Shown here: piece after piece, positions 1 to 8,168 of the stretch | How positions within the stretch are numbered: the first letter of the stretch is position 1 | Layout: every line of letters begins with the position of its first letter | Assembly: GCA_040905705.1 (NCBI GenBank) | Contig: JBBDQZ010000029.1 | Span: forward strand, 62,001 to 126,000 | Source: JBBDQZ01 sp040905705 | GTDB lineage: Bacteria > Bacteroidota > Rhodothermia > Balneolales > Natronogracilivirgulaceae | Length of the DNA: 64,000 nt | Reading direction: 5' to 3' | Notes under the pieces: generated by a model | The model's input: the letters and a program-made list of their open reading frames with translations, nothing else | What the model was told of the DNA's origin: nothing | Databases searched by the model: none | Made by a program: the position numbers and the translations under genes

Positions 1-56
1 AGCCGGTTTTATCATCGTATACAAAATCATTAAATCTGTTAATTCTGTTGATTCCC

Positions 57-632
57 ATGTTTCAGGGTGTCTTTTTAACTTTTTTACTACAATTCGGATG
101 TTTAACTGCAGGCAAGGCAGACGATACCGTATCCGCGTTACCGTTTTTGAAGGATATGCGGATCGAGGTGAATCTTCGCAATCGTGAATTGTATGTTATC
201 GGAGAAAGCGGGATCACCGTTTATCCGGTTGCTGTCGGCCGCCCTGAATGGCCTACGCGGACGGGAAGCTGGTATATTTACCAGGTTGTATGGAATCCGT
301 GGTGGCATCCGCCTGATGAATCCTGGGCGTGGAACCGGGCGATTATGGCACCGGGTGATCCCGACAATCCGATGGGTCGCGCTCAGCTTATTTACGATCC
401 TCCGCGATCTATACACGGAACTAATGAGCCGCTATCGATCGGTAAAGCCGTTTCCCACGGATCTATCCGTGTATCGAATGAAACAGCCATGTTATTGGCA
501 CGGAAAATCATGGAAGTGAATGGTATTATCTGCGGAGAGGAGTGGTACGATGACGTAAGAAGTAACCGCAGTAAAAATGTGAAAATAAATCTGCCTAACC
601 CTATACCCATCCGTGTTTACCAGGAATACTGA
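57..632 (+). CDS. L,D-transpeptidase (YkuD-fold) protein with Ser at the catalytic Cys position
   Basis: The protein has 191 residues from the ATG at 57. A TTG at 48 is also in frame but would only add MIP. A hydrophobic N-terminus (about residues 3-20) looks like a signal peptide, so the protein is probably periplasmic. The middle carries the YkuD signature: IHGTNEP followed about 10 residues later by SHGSIRVSN. In L,D-transpeptidases the second block is normally SHGCIR, where Cys attacks the meso-diaminopimelate stem peptide to make 3-3 crosslinks or to attach lipoproteins. Here the codon is TCT, giving Ser136, while the flanking His, Gly and Arg remain. The fold assignment is strong. Activity is uncertain, because Ser could mean an inactive binder or altered chemistry. 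There is no obvious operon partner; the next gene starts about 260 bp downstream. Confidence 0.85.
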   Translation: MFQGVFLTFLLQFGCLTAGKADDTVSALPFLKDMRIEVNLRNRELYVIGESGITVYPVAVGRPEWPTRTGSWYIYQVVWNPWWHPPDESWAWNRAIMAPGDPDNPMGRAQLIYDPPRSIHGTNEPLSIGKAVSHGSIRVSNETAMLLARKIMEVNGIICGEEWYDDVRSNRSKNVKINLPNPIPIRVYQEY

Positions 633-725
633 AAAGATCTGGACCGGTATTGCCCGGGTATTAATCCAGTCACTGTTGGAAGAAGATGTTAAATCCTGTT
701 GATCGTACCAAAGCCAGGCAAAGCC

Positions 726-869
726 TGATAAGTTATATGGGTTATAATGCTTATTAATAAGGTAATGGACTTATTTTATTTGTATTGCTATAATAATTGT
801 CTTATACTTATATTTGATAAGTTAAGTGCCTTATTATTAATATTTATAAGTCAAATAACTTATAAATAT
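726..869. promoter_or_regulatory. Array of CTTAT/ATAAG boxes with a perfect 12-bp inverted repeat upstream of satD
   Basis: This AT-rich stretch directly precedes the satD-like gene and holds many copies of ACTTAT or its complement, at about 728, 750, 769, 801, 806, 817 and 829. It ends in a perfect inverted repeat: ATATTTATAAGT at 840-851 and ACTTATAAATAT at 858-869, separated by 6 bp. The palindrome lies just upstream of the ribosome-binding site AGGAG at 881-885 and the ATG at 890. It looks like an operator, and the downstream protein ends in a helix-turn-helix, so autoregulation is a reasonable inference. It could instead be only AT-rich promoter DNA. Confidence 0.55.
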
Positions 870-889
870 GGCTCAAATAGAGGAGTTTC

Positions 890-1549
890 ATGAACCGGGC
901 AATAATCACAGCAGATCTCGAGGAATCAACGAAGTGCTCGTCCGCTGAGCTGGATATGTTGATAGATTTCATTAAAAAGGAAATTCATGGGCCACCTTCT
1001 GAAATGCTTATTCATCAGGCTGTATTTTACAGGGGGGACAGCTTTCAGGCACTGGTGCGGCATCCTGCAGATGCTTTGCGGACAGCGATGATTTTAAAAA
1101 CCGGGATCAATAAATTCGTCACAAATGAAGTAGAGTATCGCAGGGGAAGCAAAGTAAAATATGATGTTGCAATTGCTATCGGACTGGGTGACGTTACAAA
1201 GGATCTTCCGCTGGAAGAGAGCAATGAGAAACCTTTTATACTTTCGGGCAGAGGCCTGGAGCAGTTGAAGTCGAGCCGGTTGACCATCGGGGTTTTCACC
1301 GGCCGGAGTGATACAGACAGGAATTTTGAGACGATGTTTTATTTGTATGAATGGATCATGAAAAAGTGGTCTTTGTCATCGGCGGAACTGATTTATCACA
1401 AGCTTAAAGGCAAGACGGAACGGGAGATTGCCAAAGAGCTGAATATCAGTCAGTCGGCCGCCAATCAGAGAAGTCATGCCGCATGCTGGAACGGTCTGGA
1501 CCGATTGTTAAAGCGATACAAAGAAGTAGTGGAAACTCTGTACACCTGA
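890..1549 (+). CDS. SatD-family protein with C-terminal helix-turn-helix
   Basis: The protein has 219 residues and a good ribosome-binding site (AGGAG, 5 bases before the ATG). The N-terminal part opens with MNRAIITADLEES and contains FYRGDSFQALV, the arrangement seen in the SatD family, which has a nucleotidyl-cyclase/GGDEF-like core of unknown biochemical activity. From about residue 160 the sequence (SSAELIYHKLKGKT, then EREIAKELNISQSAANQR) is a clear winged or simple helix-turn-helix, so the protein probably binds DNA. It is followed 17 bp later by a DUF3307 membrane protein, the usual partner of SatD-like genes in this group of bacteria, so the two probably form one transcription unit. 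Cytoplasmic location is expected because there is no signal peptide. The precise function is unknown; a sensor/regulator for the membrane partner is an inference. Confidence 0.75.
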   Translation: MNRAIITADLEESTKCSSAELDMLIDFIKKEIHGPPSEMLIHQAVFYRGDSFQALVRHPADALRTAMILKTGINKFVTNEVEYRRGSKVKYDVAIAIGLGDVTKDLPLEESNEKPFILSGRGLEQLKSSRLTIGVFTGRSDTDRNFETMFYLYEWIMKKWSLSSAELIYHKLKGKTEREIAKELNISQSAANQRSHAACWNGLDRLLKRYKEVVETLYT

Positions 1550-1566
1550 AAAACGGAGAGTATAAC

Positions 1567-2274
1567 ATGATGGAATTTTGGAGCGTATTGGTACCATTGC
1601 TTACGGCACATATCCTGACGGATTTTTTTCTGCAAACCCGGGAAATGGTTACGGCAAAGGAAAAAAATAATCTTATGACTTTTTGGTCATATCTACACGC
1701 CGGGATTGCCGGGGTTACGGCTTATCTGTTGGTTGCATCCTGGACATATCATTATATTTTTTGGGTTACAGCAATTTCTCATCTGTTCATTGATGCCTGG
1801 AAAAATTCCCGAAAAAATACCCACAGTCTGCCACTGTTCTTTATAGATCAGTTTATGCACCTGTTGATCATAGTCGGTTTATATTTCTGGATTACCGGCT
1901 GGGGGGCAAATAGGGAATTCATAACCGGTTTACCTATGAGAGAGGTCAGTATAATCGGTTTGGGGCTTCTGTTTGTGACAAGGCCGTCGAGTGTCATTAT
2001 CCAAAAGCTGATGAAGCAATGGAATTACAACTCCATGACCATGGAACTTCCTGGAGCGGGGCATTATATCGGAATTCTGGAAAGGATTTTGCTGTATGTA
2101 TTTGTCTTATTTAATCAGTTTTCTGCTATCGGGTTGCTGATTGCCGCGAAATCAATTTTGAGATATGGCAGTAAAGTTCAGGCACGGGAAGAAACAGAAT
2201 ACATTTTGGTGGGAACCCTGCTCAGTTTTACCATAGCGGTACTTAGCGGATTGATTATTAAATCACTGTTGTAG
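1567..2274 (+). CDS. DUF3307 integral membrane protein
   Basis: The protein has 235 residues from the ATG at 1567, chosen because GGAG lies just upstream at 1554-1558. A longer frame reaches back to 1483 but would overlap the satD-like gene. The sequence is dominated by hydrophobic segments: about residues 4-20, 37-55, 60-75, 90-110, 130-145 and a C-terminal helix. It contains the DUF3307 hallmarks LLTAHILTDFFLQ near the N-terminus and HLFIDAWK plus FIDQFMHLL in the second quarter, with conserved His/Asp residues placed in or next to the membrane helices. The family has no established function; the conserved charged residues suggest a membrane enzyme or transporter. It is almost certainly co-expressed with the preceding SatD-like protein. 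Confidence 0.8.
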   Translation: MMEFWSVLVPLLTAHILTDFFLQTREMVTAKEKNNLMTFWSYLHAGIAGVTAYLLVASWTYHYIFWVTAISHLFIDAWKNSRKNTHSLPLFFIDQFMHLLIIVGLYFWITGWGANREFITGLPMREVSIIGLGLLFVTRPSSVIIQKLMKQWNYNSMTMELPGAGHYIGILERILLYVFVLFNQFSAIGLLIAAKSILRYGSKVQAREETEYILVGTLLSFTIAVLSGLIIKSLL

Positions 2275-2535
2275 CTTTCTGATGAGATACCTTCTCCGAT
2301 CAACAGCGTATAAGTAAAGAACGCATTAAGGCCCATACCCGGATCCAAGGCCAGTGAAGGCGCTATGATACAATAAACATGCGCATGTATATCAGCAATT
2401 ACGGATATGGATCTATCATGAAGATAACGGAATAAACCAGATATATGCGGGGATCTATTCTTAAGGGAATTTTTATTTTAAATAAAATTATGGTTAATTA
2501 TACACTGTCGATATCCCTACAAAAGCTAATGATTT

Positions 2536-2937
2536 ATGCCTGCAATTCTCGATAAAATCACGGAGATCCATAACTTCATTAATGGCCAGTTTGTTTCCGG
2601 GAGTAATCATCGCCTTGATGTAATCAGCCCGCTTGACGGAAATTTGATTTCAACGGTGGCCTTGTCAACGGAATCCGATTTGGAAAATGCTGTTCAGGCT
2701 GCAGGAAATGCATTTCCCGGTTGGTCTGGAAGGACAGCCAAAGAGCGTGTACAGGTCTTGTACAAGTATAGGGAACTGCTTGAAAAACACCGGGATGAAC
2801 TGGTTGAGCTTTGCCATATCGAAAACGGAAAAACGCTTGGAGAATCCAAAGCAGAAGGTGACGGTGAAACCCGGGATACCCGATCAGTTCAGGTATGGAT
2901 CAGGTATAAAATGGAGAGCCTTGTATGTGAAATCTGA
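2536..2937 (+). pseudogene. Truncated aldehyde dehydrogenase (methylmalonate-semialdehyde dehydrogenase-like N-terminus)
   Basis: Residues 1-115 read as the N-terminus of a class of NAD-dependent aldehyde dehydrogenases related to MmsA: NFINGQFVSG, a middle AGNAFPGWSGRTAKERVQVL, and LENGKTLGE-type IENGKTLGES. A full-length enzyme has about 480-500 residues with the NAD-binding core and catalytic Cys after this point, but here the frame runs into about 18 unrelated residues and stops at 133 aa. Only 36 bp separate the stop from the next gene, so the missing part (more than 350 codons) was deleted and is not merely out of frame. It sits directly before a class III aminotransferase. MmsA and omega-aminotransferase are natural partners in beta-alanine or omega-amino acid breakdown, so this appears to be a decayed catabolic pair. 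A functional short protein is unlikely. Confidence 0.75.
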
Positions 2938-2973
2938 AAACCGAATGACATAACCCGAAATGACTGACTCACA

Positions 2974-4326
2974 ATGGCTATACACACCTTACGGAAATCC
3001 GGCAGTCTTGAAAATAACCTCCGTCACACTATCTTTTCCTGGTCCAAGCAATCAGGATTGAATCCGATCGACGTCGAACGTGCCGAAGGAGTATATCTTT
3101 ATGACCGGAACGGTAAACGTTATATTGATTTCTCCTCCCAATTGATGAATGTAAATATTGGCCATGGGAATCAACGCATTACCAATGCGGTTGTGCAGCA
3201 GATGAAAGAGGTCAGCTATGTATTTCCGGGAATGGTTACGGATGTTCGCGGAAAACTTGGAAAGAAGCTGGCGGAAATCGGTCCGGCGAGTCATAATAAA
3301 ACTTTTTTCACGCTTGCTGGTGCAGATGCCATAGAAAATGCTATAAAATTGGCAAGAATGTATACCGGCCGGCACAAGATTATTACACAATACCGGTCAT
3401 ATCATGGGGGAACATATGGCGCCATATCCGCAGGAGGCGACCCCCGGAAATTTCCGGTAGATGACCAGGGAGTTCCGAATATTGTTCATGTTGAAAATCC
3501 CTATTTTTATCGATGTCCTTGGGGGACCGCTTCGATCGAGGCATGCGGAGAAATGGCCCTTCGCAATTTGGAAAGGGTCATGATATACGAAAATCCCGAC
3601 AATATCGCCGCGATATTACTTGAAGGGGAGTCCGGCTCTTCCGGTTGTATTAAATATCCGCCGTTTTATTTGAAAGGTGTACGGGAGATTTGTGACAAAT
3701 ACGGTATTCTTTTTATTGATGACGAAGTGATGAGTGGTTTCGGTCGGACCGGAAAAATGTTTGCTGTTGAACACCATGGGGTTGAACCGGATATTATGTG
3801 CATGGCCAAAGGGTTGACATCCGGTTATTTGCCGCTTGGCGCCATGACAGTTTCTGATACCATTGCCAGTTACTATGAGGATACACCTCTTTCCATTGGT
3901 CTTACTTATTCTTCCCATGCTGTTTCCTGCGCGGCCGCTATTGAGAATATTCGCATTCTGGAAGAGGAAAAGCTGTCGGACAACGCTGCTGAAATGGGCA
4001 TGTATATAGAAGAAAAAGCAAAAGAGCTTATGGAGCGGCATCCATCGATTGGAGATTATCGCACTACCGGGCTTTTGGGGTGCTTCGAGCTGATAAAAAA
4101 CCGCAAGACCAAAGAACCGGTGACCCCCTGGAATGCCAAACCATCCGATATGGAAGTGACTCATAGAATGGCAGCGAGGATTCGGGAAGCGGGTATGTTC
4201 ACATTTGTCCGCTGGAACTGGATCTTCACAGCTCCCCCACTGATTGTTACAAAAGATCAAATCGACGAAGGATTGGAGATTATTTCTCAGGTGATCTCCA
4301 TAGCAGATGAATACTACAATGAATAG
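2974..4326 (+). CDS. PLP-dependent class III aminotransferase
   Basis: The protein has 450 residues, normal length for class III (omega) aminotransferases. The N-terminal YLYDRNGKRYIDFSSQ block, the FTLAGADAIENAIKLAR motif, the YHGG motif binding the cofactor phosphate region, FIDDEVMSGFGRTG (the Asp that contacts the pyridine nitrogen), and MAKGLTSGYLPLG with the Schiff-base Lys at residue 279 are all present. The enzyme moves an amino group from a terminal amine (such as beta-alanine, taurine or a diamine) to pyruvate or 2-oxoglutarate. The sequence style resembles taurine- or beta-alanine-pyruvate aminotransferases, but the substrate cannot be fixed from sequence. It lies just after a truncated aldehyde dehydrogenase that would have taken the semialdehyde product, so the pathway downstream now depends on an enzyme elsewhere. 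Cytoplasmic. Confidence 0.88.
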   Translation: MAIHTLRKSGSLENNLRHTIFSWSKQSGLNPIDVERAEGVYLYDRNGKRYIDFSSQLMNVNIGHGNQRITNAVVQQMKEVSYVFPGMVTDVRGKLGKKLAEIGPASHNKTFFTLAGADAIENAIKLARMYTGRHKIITQYRSYHGGTYGAISAGGDPRKFPVDDQGVPNIVHVENPYFYRCPWGTASIEACGEMALRNLERVMIYENPDNIAAILLEGESGSSGCIKYPPFYLKGVREICDKYGILFIDDEVMSGFGRTGKMFAVEHHGVEPDIMCMAKGLTSGYLPLGAMTVSDTIASYYEDTPLSIGLTYSSHAVSCAAAIENIRILEEEKLSDNAAEMGMYIEEKAKELMERHPSIGDYRTTGLLGCFELIKNRKTKEPVTPWNAKPSDMEVTHRMAARIREAGMFTFVRWNWIFTAPPLIVTKDQIDEGLEIISQVISIADEYYNE

Positions 4327-4420
4327 TCGAGGATTAACTTTCTTTAAAAAGGAGGGAGAATTATTTATATTTTTTGTTTAGTTTTCTTTGAATAGTTAAT
4401 GCCAATCATAAAATTCACTC

Positions 4421-5077
4421 ATGAAATTTTTTATTGATACAGCTAATCTGAACGAGATCCGGGAAGCAAATGACATGGGTGTGCTCGATGGTGTAACCAC
4501 CAACCCCTCATTGTGTGCCAAAGAGGGTATATCTGATTTTGACGGGTTTATAGCGGAAATTTGCGGGATAACGAGCGGTCCGGTTTCGGCCGAAGTCGTT
4601 TCTACCGACTATGACGGTATGATGGAGGAAGGACACCGGCTTGCCGGTATTGCGAAAAATGTCGTAGTCAAGATCCCATTGATCAAAGAAGGGATCAAAG
4701 CGATCAAGTCACTGAACAGGGAAGGGATTAAGACCAATTGTACGCTTTGCTTTTCACCCAATCAGGCACTGGTTGCAGCAAAAGCGGGAGCAACCTATAT
4801 ATCTCCGTTTGTGGGAAGGCTGGATGATATCTCCACAGACGGAATGCAATTGGTATCCGATATTGTTAAAATCTACAACAATTATGAGCTGAAAACCGAG
4901 GTGCTCGTTGCCAGTGTTCGCCATCCTATACATTTGGTGGAAGCTGCACATATCGGAGCCCATGTGGCGACCATGCCGTTTGCAGTGATTGAGAAACTGA
5001 TCAAACACCCGCTTACCGATATTGGACTTGAGAAATTTTTGTCTGACTGGAATAAACTTCAGGAATCAGTAGTCTGA
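4421..5077 (+). CDS. fsa: Fructose-6-phosphate aldolase / transaldolase-like protein
   Basis: The protein has 218 residues, the short single-domain length of the FSA/TalC subfamily of transaldolases. It opens with MKFFIDTANLNEIREA, continues with GVTTNPSL, and has the Schiff-base lysine in VVVKIPL (Lys84), then TNCTLCFSPNQA and YISPFVGRLDDI. It forms an imine with dihydroxyacetone or sedoheptulose units and cleaves or transfers three-carbon fragments. Members of this subfamily can be true fructose-6-phosphate aldolases or small transaldolases of the pentose phosphate pathway, and the sequence alone does not decide. The gene stands alone and converges with clpA; a strong hairpin overlaps its stop codon. 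Cytoplasmic decameric enzyme by family knowledge. Confidence 0.9.
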   Translation: MKFFIDTANLNEIREANDMGVLDGVTTNPSLCAKEGISDFDGFIAEICGITSGPVSAEVVSTDYDGMMEEGHRLAGIAKNVVVKIPLIKEGIKAIKSLNREGIKTNCTLCFSPNQALVAAKAGATYISPFVGRLDDISTDGMQLVSDIVKIYNNYELKTEVLVASVRHPIHLVEAAHIGAHVATMPFAVIEKLIKHPLTDIGLEKFLSDWNKLQESVV

Positions 5078-5084
5078 TTCCTGA
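5059..5084. terminator. Bidirectional hairpin between fsa and clpA
   Basis: Perfect 11-bp inverted repeat, TCAGGAATCAG at 5059-5069 and CTGATTCCTGA at 5074-5084 with a TAGT loop. It overlaps the fsa stop codon and sits 16 bp from the end of the convergent clpA. The T-rich sequence that follows on the plus strand makes a shared terminator plausible. Confidence 0.65.
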
Positions 5085-5099
5085 TTCCCCCGGATTAAT

Positions 5100-7556
5100 T
5101 TATTTTTGATTTATTTTTGTAAAACGGAAGGTTAATGCTCCGTTCTTTTCCGAAAGGGTAGCGGTGCCGCCAGACTGTAATTCACCAAACAGCAACTCGT
5201 CCACCAGTCTGTTTTTAATGGATTTCTGGATGACTCTTGACATTGGGCGGGCACCAAATGCCGGATCATATCCCTTGTCCGCTAGCCATTCTACCGCTTT
5301 TCGTGTCATGCGGATTTGTACCTTCTTGCTTTTTAGTTGTCTCTCGAGTTCGCGTATGAATTTATAGACGATGCTTTGCACCACATTTCGGTCAAGGTGC
5401 CGGAAATAGACGACATCATCCAGGCGGTTCCTGAATTCCGGGCTGAAATGTTTCTCAAGCGCTTTTCCTGGATGGCCTTTTAACCTTTTTTCATCCCCGG
5501 AAAAACCAATTTGCATACTCGACATTTCGCGGGAACCGACATTTGAGGTCATGACAAGCAAAATGTTACGAAAGTCGGCTTTACGTCCAGTGTTATCAGT
5601 GACTGTTGCATAGTCCATGATCTGCAACAAAATGTTAAAGATATCGGGATGAGCTTTTTCGATTTCATCGAGGAGCAGTACCGCATTTGGTTGTCTTCGG
5701 ATTGCATCGGTGAGCAGGCCTCCCTGTTCAAAACCGACGTAGCCAGCCGGTGCACCGATCAATCGTGATACAGTGTGTTTTTCCATGTATTCACTCATAT
5801 CAAAGCGGATAAGCGGTATGCCCAGTCTGCCGGCAATTTGTCGGCAAAGTTCTGTTTTACCAACGCCGGTAGGTCCTGTGAAAAAAAATGAACCAATCGG
5901 GCGTGTTTCGTTGCCGAGACCTGCCCGGCTGCGTTTGATAGCAGTGGCAAGGGCCTGGATGGCTGCATCCTGGCCGAACACTTCACGACGGATCTCACTT
6001 TCCAGATTTCGAAGGCTCTCTTTCTCTGCACCGCCCAATTGGTGAATCGGTACACGAGCTATTTTGGAGATGAGTTTTTCGATATCTCTTGGAGCCAGCT
6101 GTTTGCGGCTGCCGGTTTGAAGGGAAACCTGGGAACAGGCTTCGTCGATTACGTCAATAGCCTTGTCAGGCAACTGGCGGTCTGTCAGATATTTTGCCGA
6201 AAGCCTTACGGCTGACTCAAGTGCAGAAGCAGTGATTTTAAGGCCGTGATAGGATTCATAGACTTTTTTAAGACCTTGAAGGATATCAATGGAAGTTGAA
6301 ATAGAAGGCTCATCAATTTCTATTTTCTGAAATCGGCGAGAAAGGGCGCGGTCCTTTTCAAAATAATTCTTGTATTCTTCGAACGACGTTGCCCCTATGC
6401 AGCGGATCGACCCATTGGCCAGTAAGGGTTTAAGCATATTGGATGCGTCGAGAGTGCTTGTTCCGGCGGCTCCCGCGCCGATAATGGTGTGAATTTCATC
6501 AATGAACAGGATAACATTTTTTTTTCTTTGCAGTGATTGAAGAACTCCTTTCAACCGTGCTTCAAAATCACCCCGGAATTTTGTGCCGGCCAGCAGGGCA
6601 CCCATATCCAATGCATATATCCTGAATCCCCGCATTCGTTCCGGCACATCACCGGCGACAATTTTTTGTGCTAGTCCCTGTGCGATCGCAGTTTTTCCTA
6701 CACCCGGATCCCCCACGTATATCGGGTTGTTTTTCTGTCTGCGGCAAAGAATCTCGATGCTTCGCCCGATCTCGGTGTCGCGGCCTATCACCTTGTCAAA
6801 CTGTTTGTTTTTCGCTTTTTCAACCCATTCTTCGGTATAAAATTGAAGTAAATCCGTTTTTGGTGATTTTACTTTTGTTCGTGACTTCTTTCGGGTTTTT
6901 CCGGTTTCGTCAGGGATCCCGTTAGGTGATCGATTGTCCGTCCGTCCGTTTCCGGTTGACTTTTCATCTGCCGGGGAGTCTTCATCAAACTCGTTTTGAT
7001 CATCAATTTGATCATCAAATGGCGAATAGTTATCCGGATCATCTTCACTTGCATGGGAGTCCATCCCGTGGTGTCGATCACCATTGATTTCATCTGATTC
7101 ATTAAACGAATTATCCGGTTGTTCAAATCCTGGTTTGGCAATCCTGTGTGCCACAAAGTTGAGAATATCAAGTCGTGTGACCTCTTGTTTTTCAAGAAAA
7201 TAGACAGCGTAACTTTCTTCTTCGGCGTACATGGAAATTAATAGATCACCGACGCCGGTTTCATCTTGTTCGGATGCCTGGCTGTGCATCAGCGCTCTCT
7301 GGAGTGTTCGCCGAAAACCGATAGTATGAATAGGCTCCTGTGATTGAACAGATTTTTCCGGCATTCGATTGTAAAAAGTCTCAATATCACTGATCAGAAC
7401 TTCGATATTCACTCCGCAACTCTTAAGGATTCTGGAGCCGGTGTCATCATTTGCTATTGTATGCAGCAGATGTTCCAGGCAAACCATTTCATGGCCGAGA
7501 TGACCAGCCAGAAGAAATGAATTGCGCAGAACATGGTCCACATTTTTACTGATCAT
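5100..7556 (-). CDS. clpA: ATP-dependent Clp protease ATP-binding subunit ClpA, with long acidic linker
   Basis: AAA+ unfoldase of 818 residues (E. coli ClpA has 758). The N-domain (residues 1-145) opens with the VDHVLRNSFLLAGHLGHEMV repeat-type fold that docks ClpS. A strongly acidic, probably disordered segment (about 146-218) and a short basic stretch (219-233) follow; these account for the extra length. The D1 ring module has Walker A GDPGVGKT with Lys288 and Walker B ILFIDEIHTIIGAG. The D2 module has GPTGVGKT with Lys567 and VLLLDEIEKAHPDIFN. A MQIGFSGDEKR loop in D2 matches the IGF/IGL loop that grips ClpP. The protein unfolds substrates, including N-degron proteins handed over by ClpS, and feeds them to ClpP, which is not in this window. 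clpS lies 72 bp upstream on the same strand. Confidence 0.95.
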   Translation of the reverse strand: MISKNVDHVLRNSFLLAGHLGHEMVCLEHLLHTIANDDTGSRILKSCGVNIEVLISDIETFYNRMPEKSVQSQEPIHTIGFRRTLQRALMHSQASEQDETGVGDLLISMYAEEESYAVYFLEKQEVTRLDILNFVAHRIAKPGFEQPDNSFNESDEINGDRHHGMDSHASEDDPDNYSPFDDQIDDQNEFDEDSPADEKSTGNGRTDNRSPNGIPDETGKTRKKSRTKVKSPKTDLLQFYTEEWVEKAKNKQFDKVIGRDTEIGRSIEILCRRQKNNPIYVGDPGVGKTAIAQGLAQKIVAGDVPERMRGFRIYALDMGALLAGTKFRGDFEARLKGVLQSLQRKKNVILFIDEIHTIIGAGAAGTSTLDASNMLKPLLANGSIRCIGATSFEEYKNYFEKDRALSRRFQKIEIDEPSISTSIDILQGLKKVYESYHGLKITASALESAVRLSAKYLTDRQLPDKAIDVIDEACSQVSLQTGSRKQLAPRDIEKLISKIARVPIHQLGGAEKESLRNLESEIRREVFGQDAAIQALATAIKRSRAGLGNETRPIGSFFFTGPTGVGKTELCRQIAGRLGIPLIRFDMSEYMEKHTVSRLIGAPAGYVGFEQGGLLTDAIRRQPNAVLLLDEIEKAHPDIFNILLQIMDYATVTDNTGRKADFRNILLVMTSNVGSREMSSMQIGFSGDEKRLKGHPGKALEKHFSPEFRNRLDDVVYFRHLDRNVVQSIVYKFIRELERQLKSKKVQIRMTRKAVEWLADKGYDPAFGARPMSRVIQKSIKNRLVDELLFGELQSGGTATLSEKNGALTFRFTKINQK

Positions 7557-7628
7557 ATCGGGAGATGTTATTGATTAAAAAAAGAATTCAAATCCAGCTG
7601 AGAGAGTACTCAACTTTGCCGGTTGTTA

Positions 7629-7943
7629 TTATGCCTCTTCCATTGTGCACTGTAGGGGGAATCCTGCTTTTTTACTGGACCGTGCTACAATATCCACTTT
7701 TGTTTCAGCAATATCCCGTGGATAAACACCACAGGTGCCGAACCCTTTCTGATGGATATCATTGGTAATTTTGATAGCTTCTGGCACGGTCTTACGGAAG
7801 ATACCGGTCAAAATATTTACGACAAAATCAAACGTTGTGTAGTTATCATTAAGTAAAACCACCTTATAAAGTGGTGGTTCGACAGTTTTTTTTCGGGTTT
7901 TTCCCCGTGTAATTTCCTGGTTTTGTAATTCAGCTTCTGCCAT
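7629..7943 (-). CDS. clpS: ClpS adaptor of the ClpAP protease
   Basis: The protein has 104 residues. After a charged, flexible N-terminal tail (about 1-25) comes the ClpS fold: YKVVLLNDNYTTFDFVVNIL, where the NDxYT segment and nearby Asp residues bind the free amino group of N-degron substrates, and later IHQKGFGTCGVYPRDIAETK, including the HxxG/A-type element. It recognises proteins with a bulky hydrophobic first residue and delivers them to ClpA. It is the first gene of a clpS-clpA transcription unit on the minus strand, and the same gene order is found in many bacteria. Cytoplasmic. Confidence 0.95.
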   Translation of the reverse strand: MAEAELQNQEITRGKTRKKTVEPPLYKVVLLNDNYTTFDFVVNILTGIFRKTVPEAIKITNDIHQKGFGTCGVYPRDIAETKVDIVARSSKKAGFPLQCTMEEA

Positions 7944-8033
7944 AACCGGAGGTATTTATTCCAATAATGAGTACTGCATAGAAACACCGAAATGGGCTGA
8001 GGAATTCAGCTGATAACGGAATGCAGGTTAAAA

Positions 8034-8168
8034 CTATCGTTTCTTTTGCCACCTTGCAACAATAGTGAACCCGGTAATCATTAAAATGGAACCCATGTGT
8101 GGCAAGACCAAGCCGTTGAGATGAGAGCCCCGGTTTTCATAAAAACGAATGTTAAATCGTGTGTCATA
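8034..8168 (-). pseudogene. Possible remnant of a small membrane protein
   Basis: On the minus strand an open frame bounded by stops reads as a protein-like C-terminus: a polar lead (RFYENRGSHLNG), a hydrophobic helix (LVLPHMGSILMITGFTIV) and a basic end (ARWQKKR) before a TAG at 8034-8036. There is no start codon ahead of the helix except an internal ATG that would give a 20-residue peptide. The pattern of polar lead, membrane helix and positive tail is protein-like, so this may be the end of a decayed inner-membrane protein. The rest of the 430-bp gap between clpS and the acyltransferase gene (7944-8375) shows nothing else I can name. Confidence 0.25.

Noticed and set aside
2377..2388. Perfect 12-bp palindrome ACATGCGCATGT in the gap before the ALDH fragment
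   Set aside because: A single short palindrome with no repeat or gene-linked context; expected by chance at this window size.
4349..4360. Strong Shine-Dalgarno-like AAGGAGGGA 60 bp before fsa
   Set aside because: No ATG, GTG or useful TTG frame at the right distance; fsa has its own start 60 bp further on.
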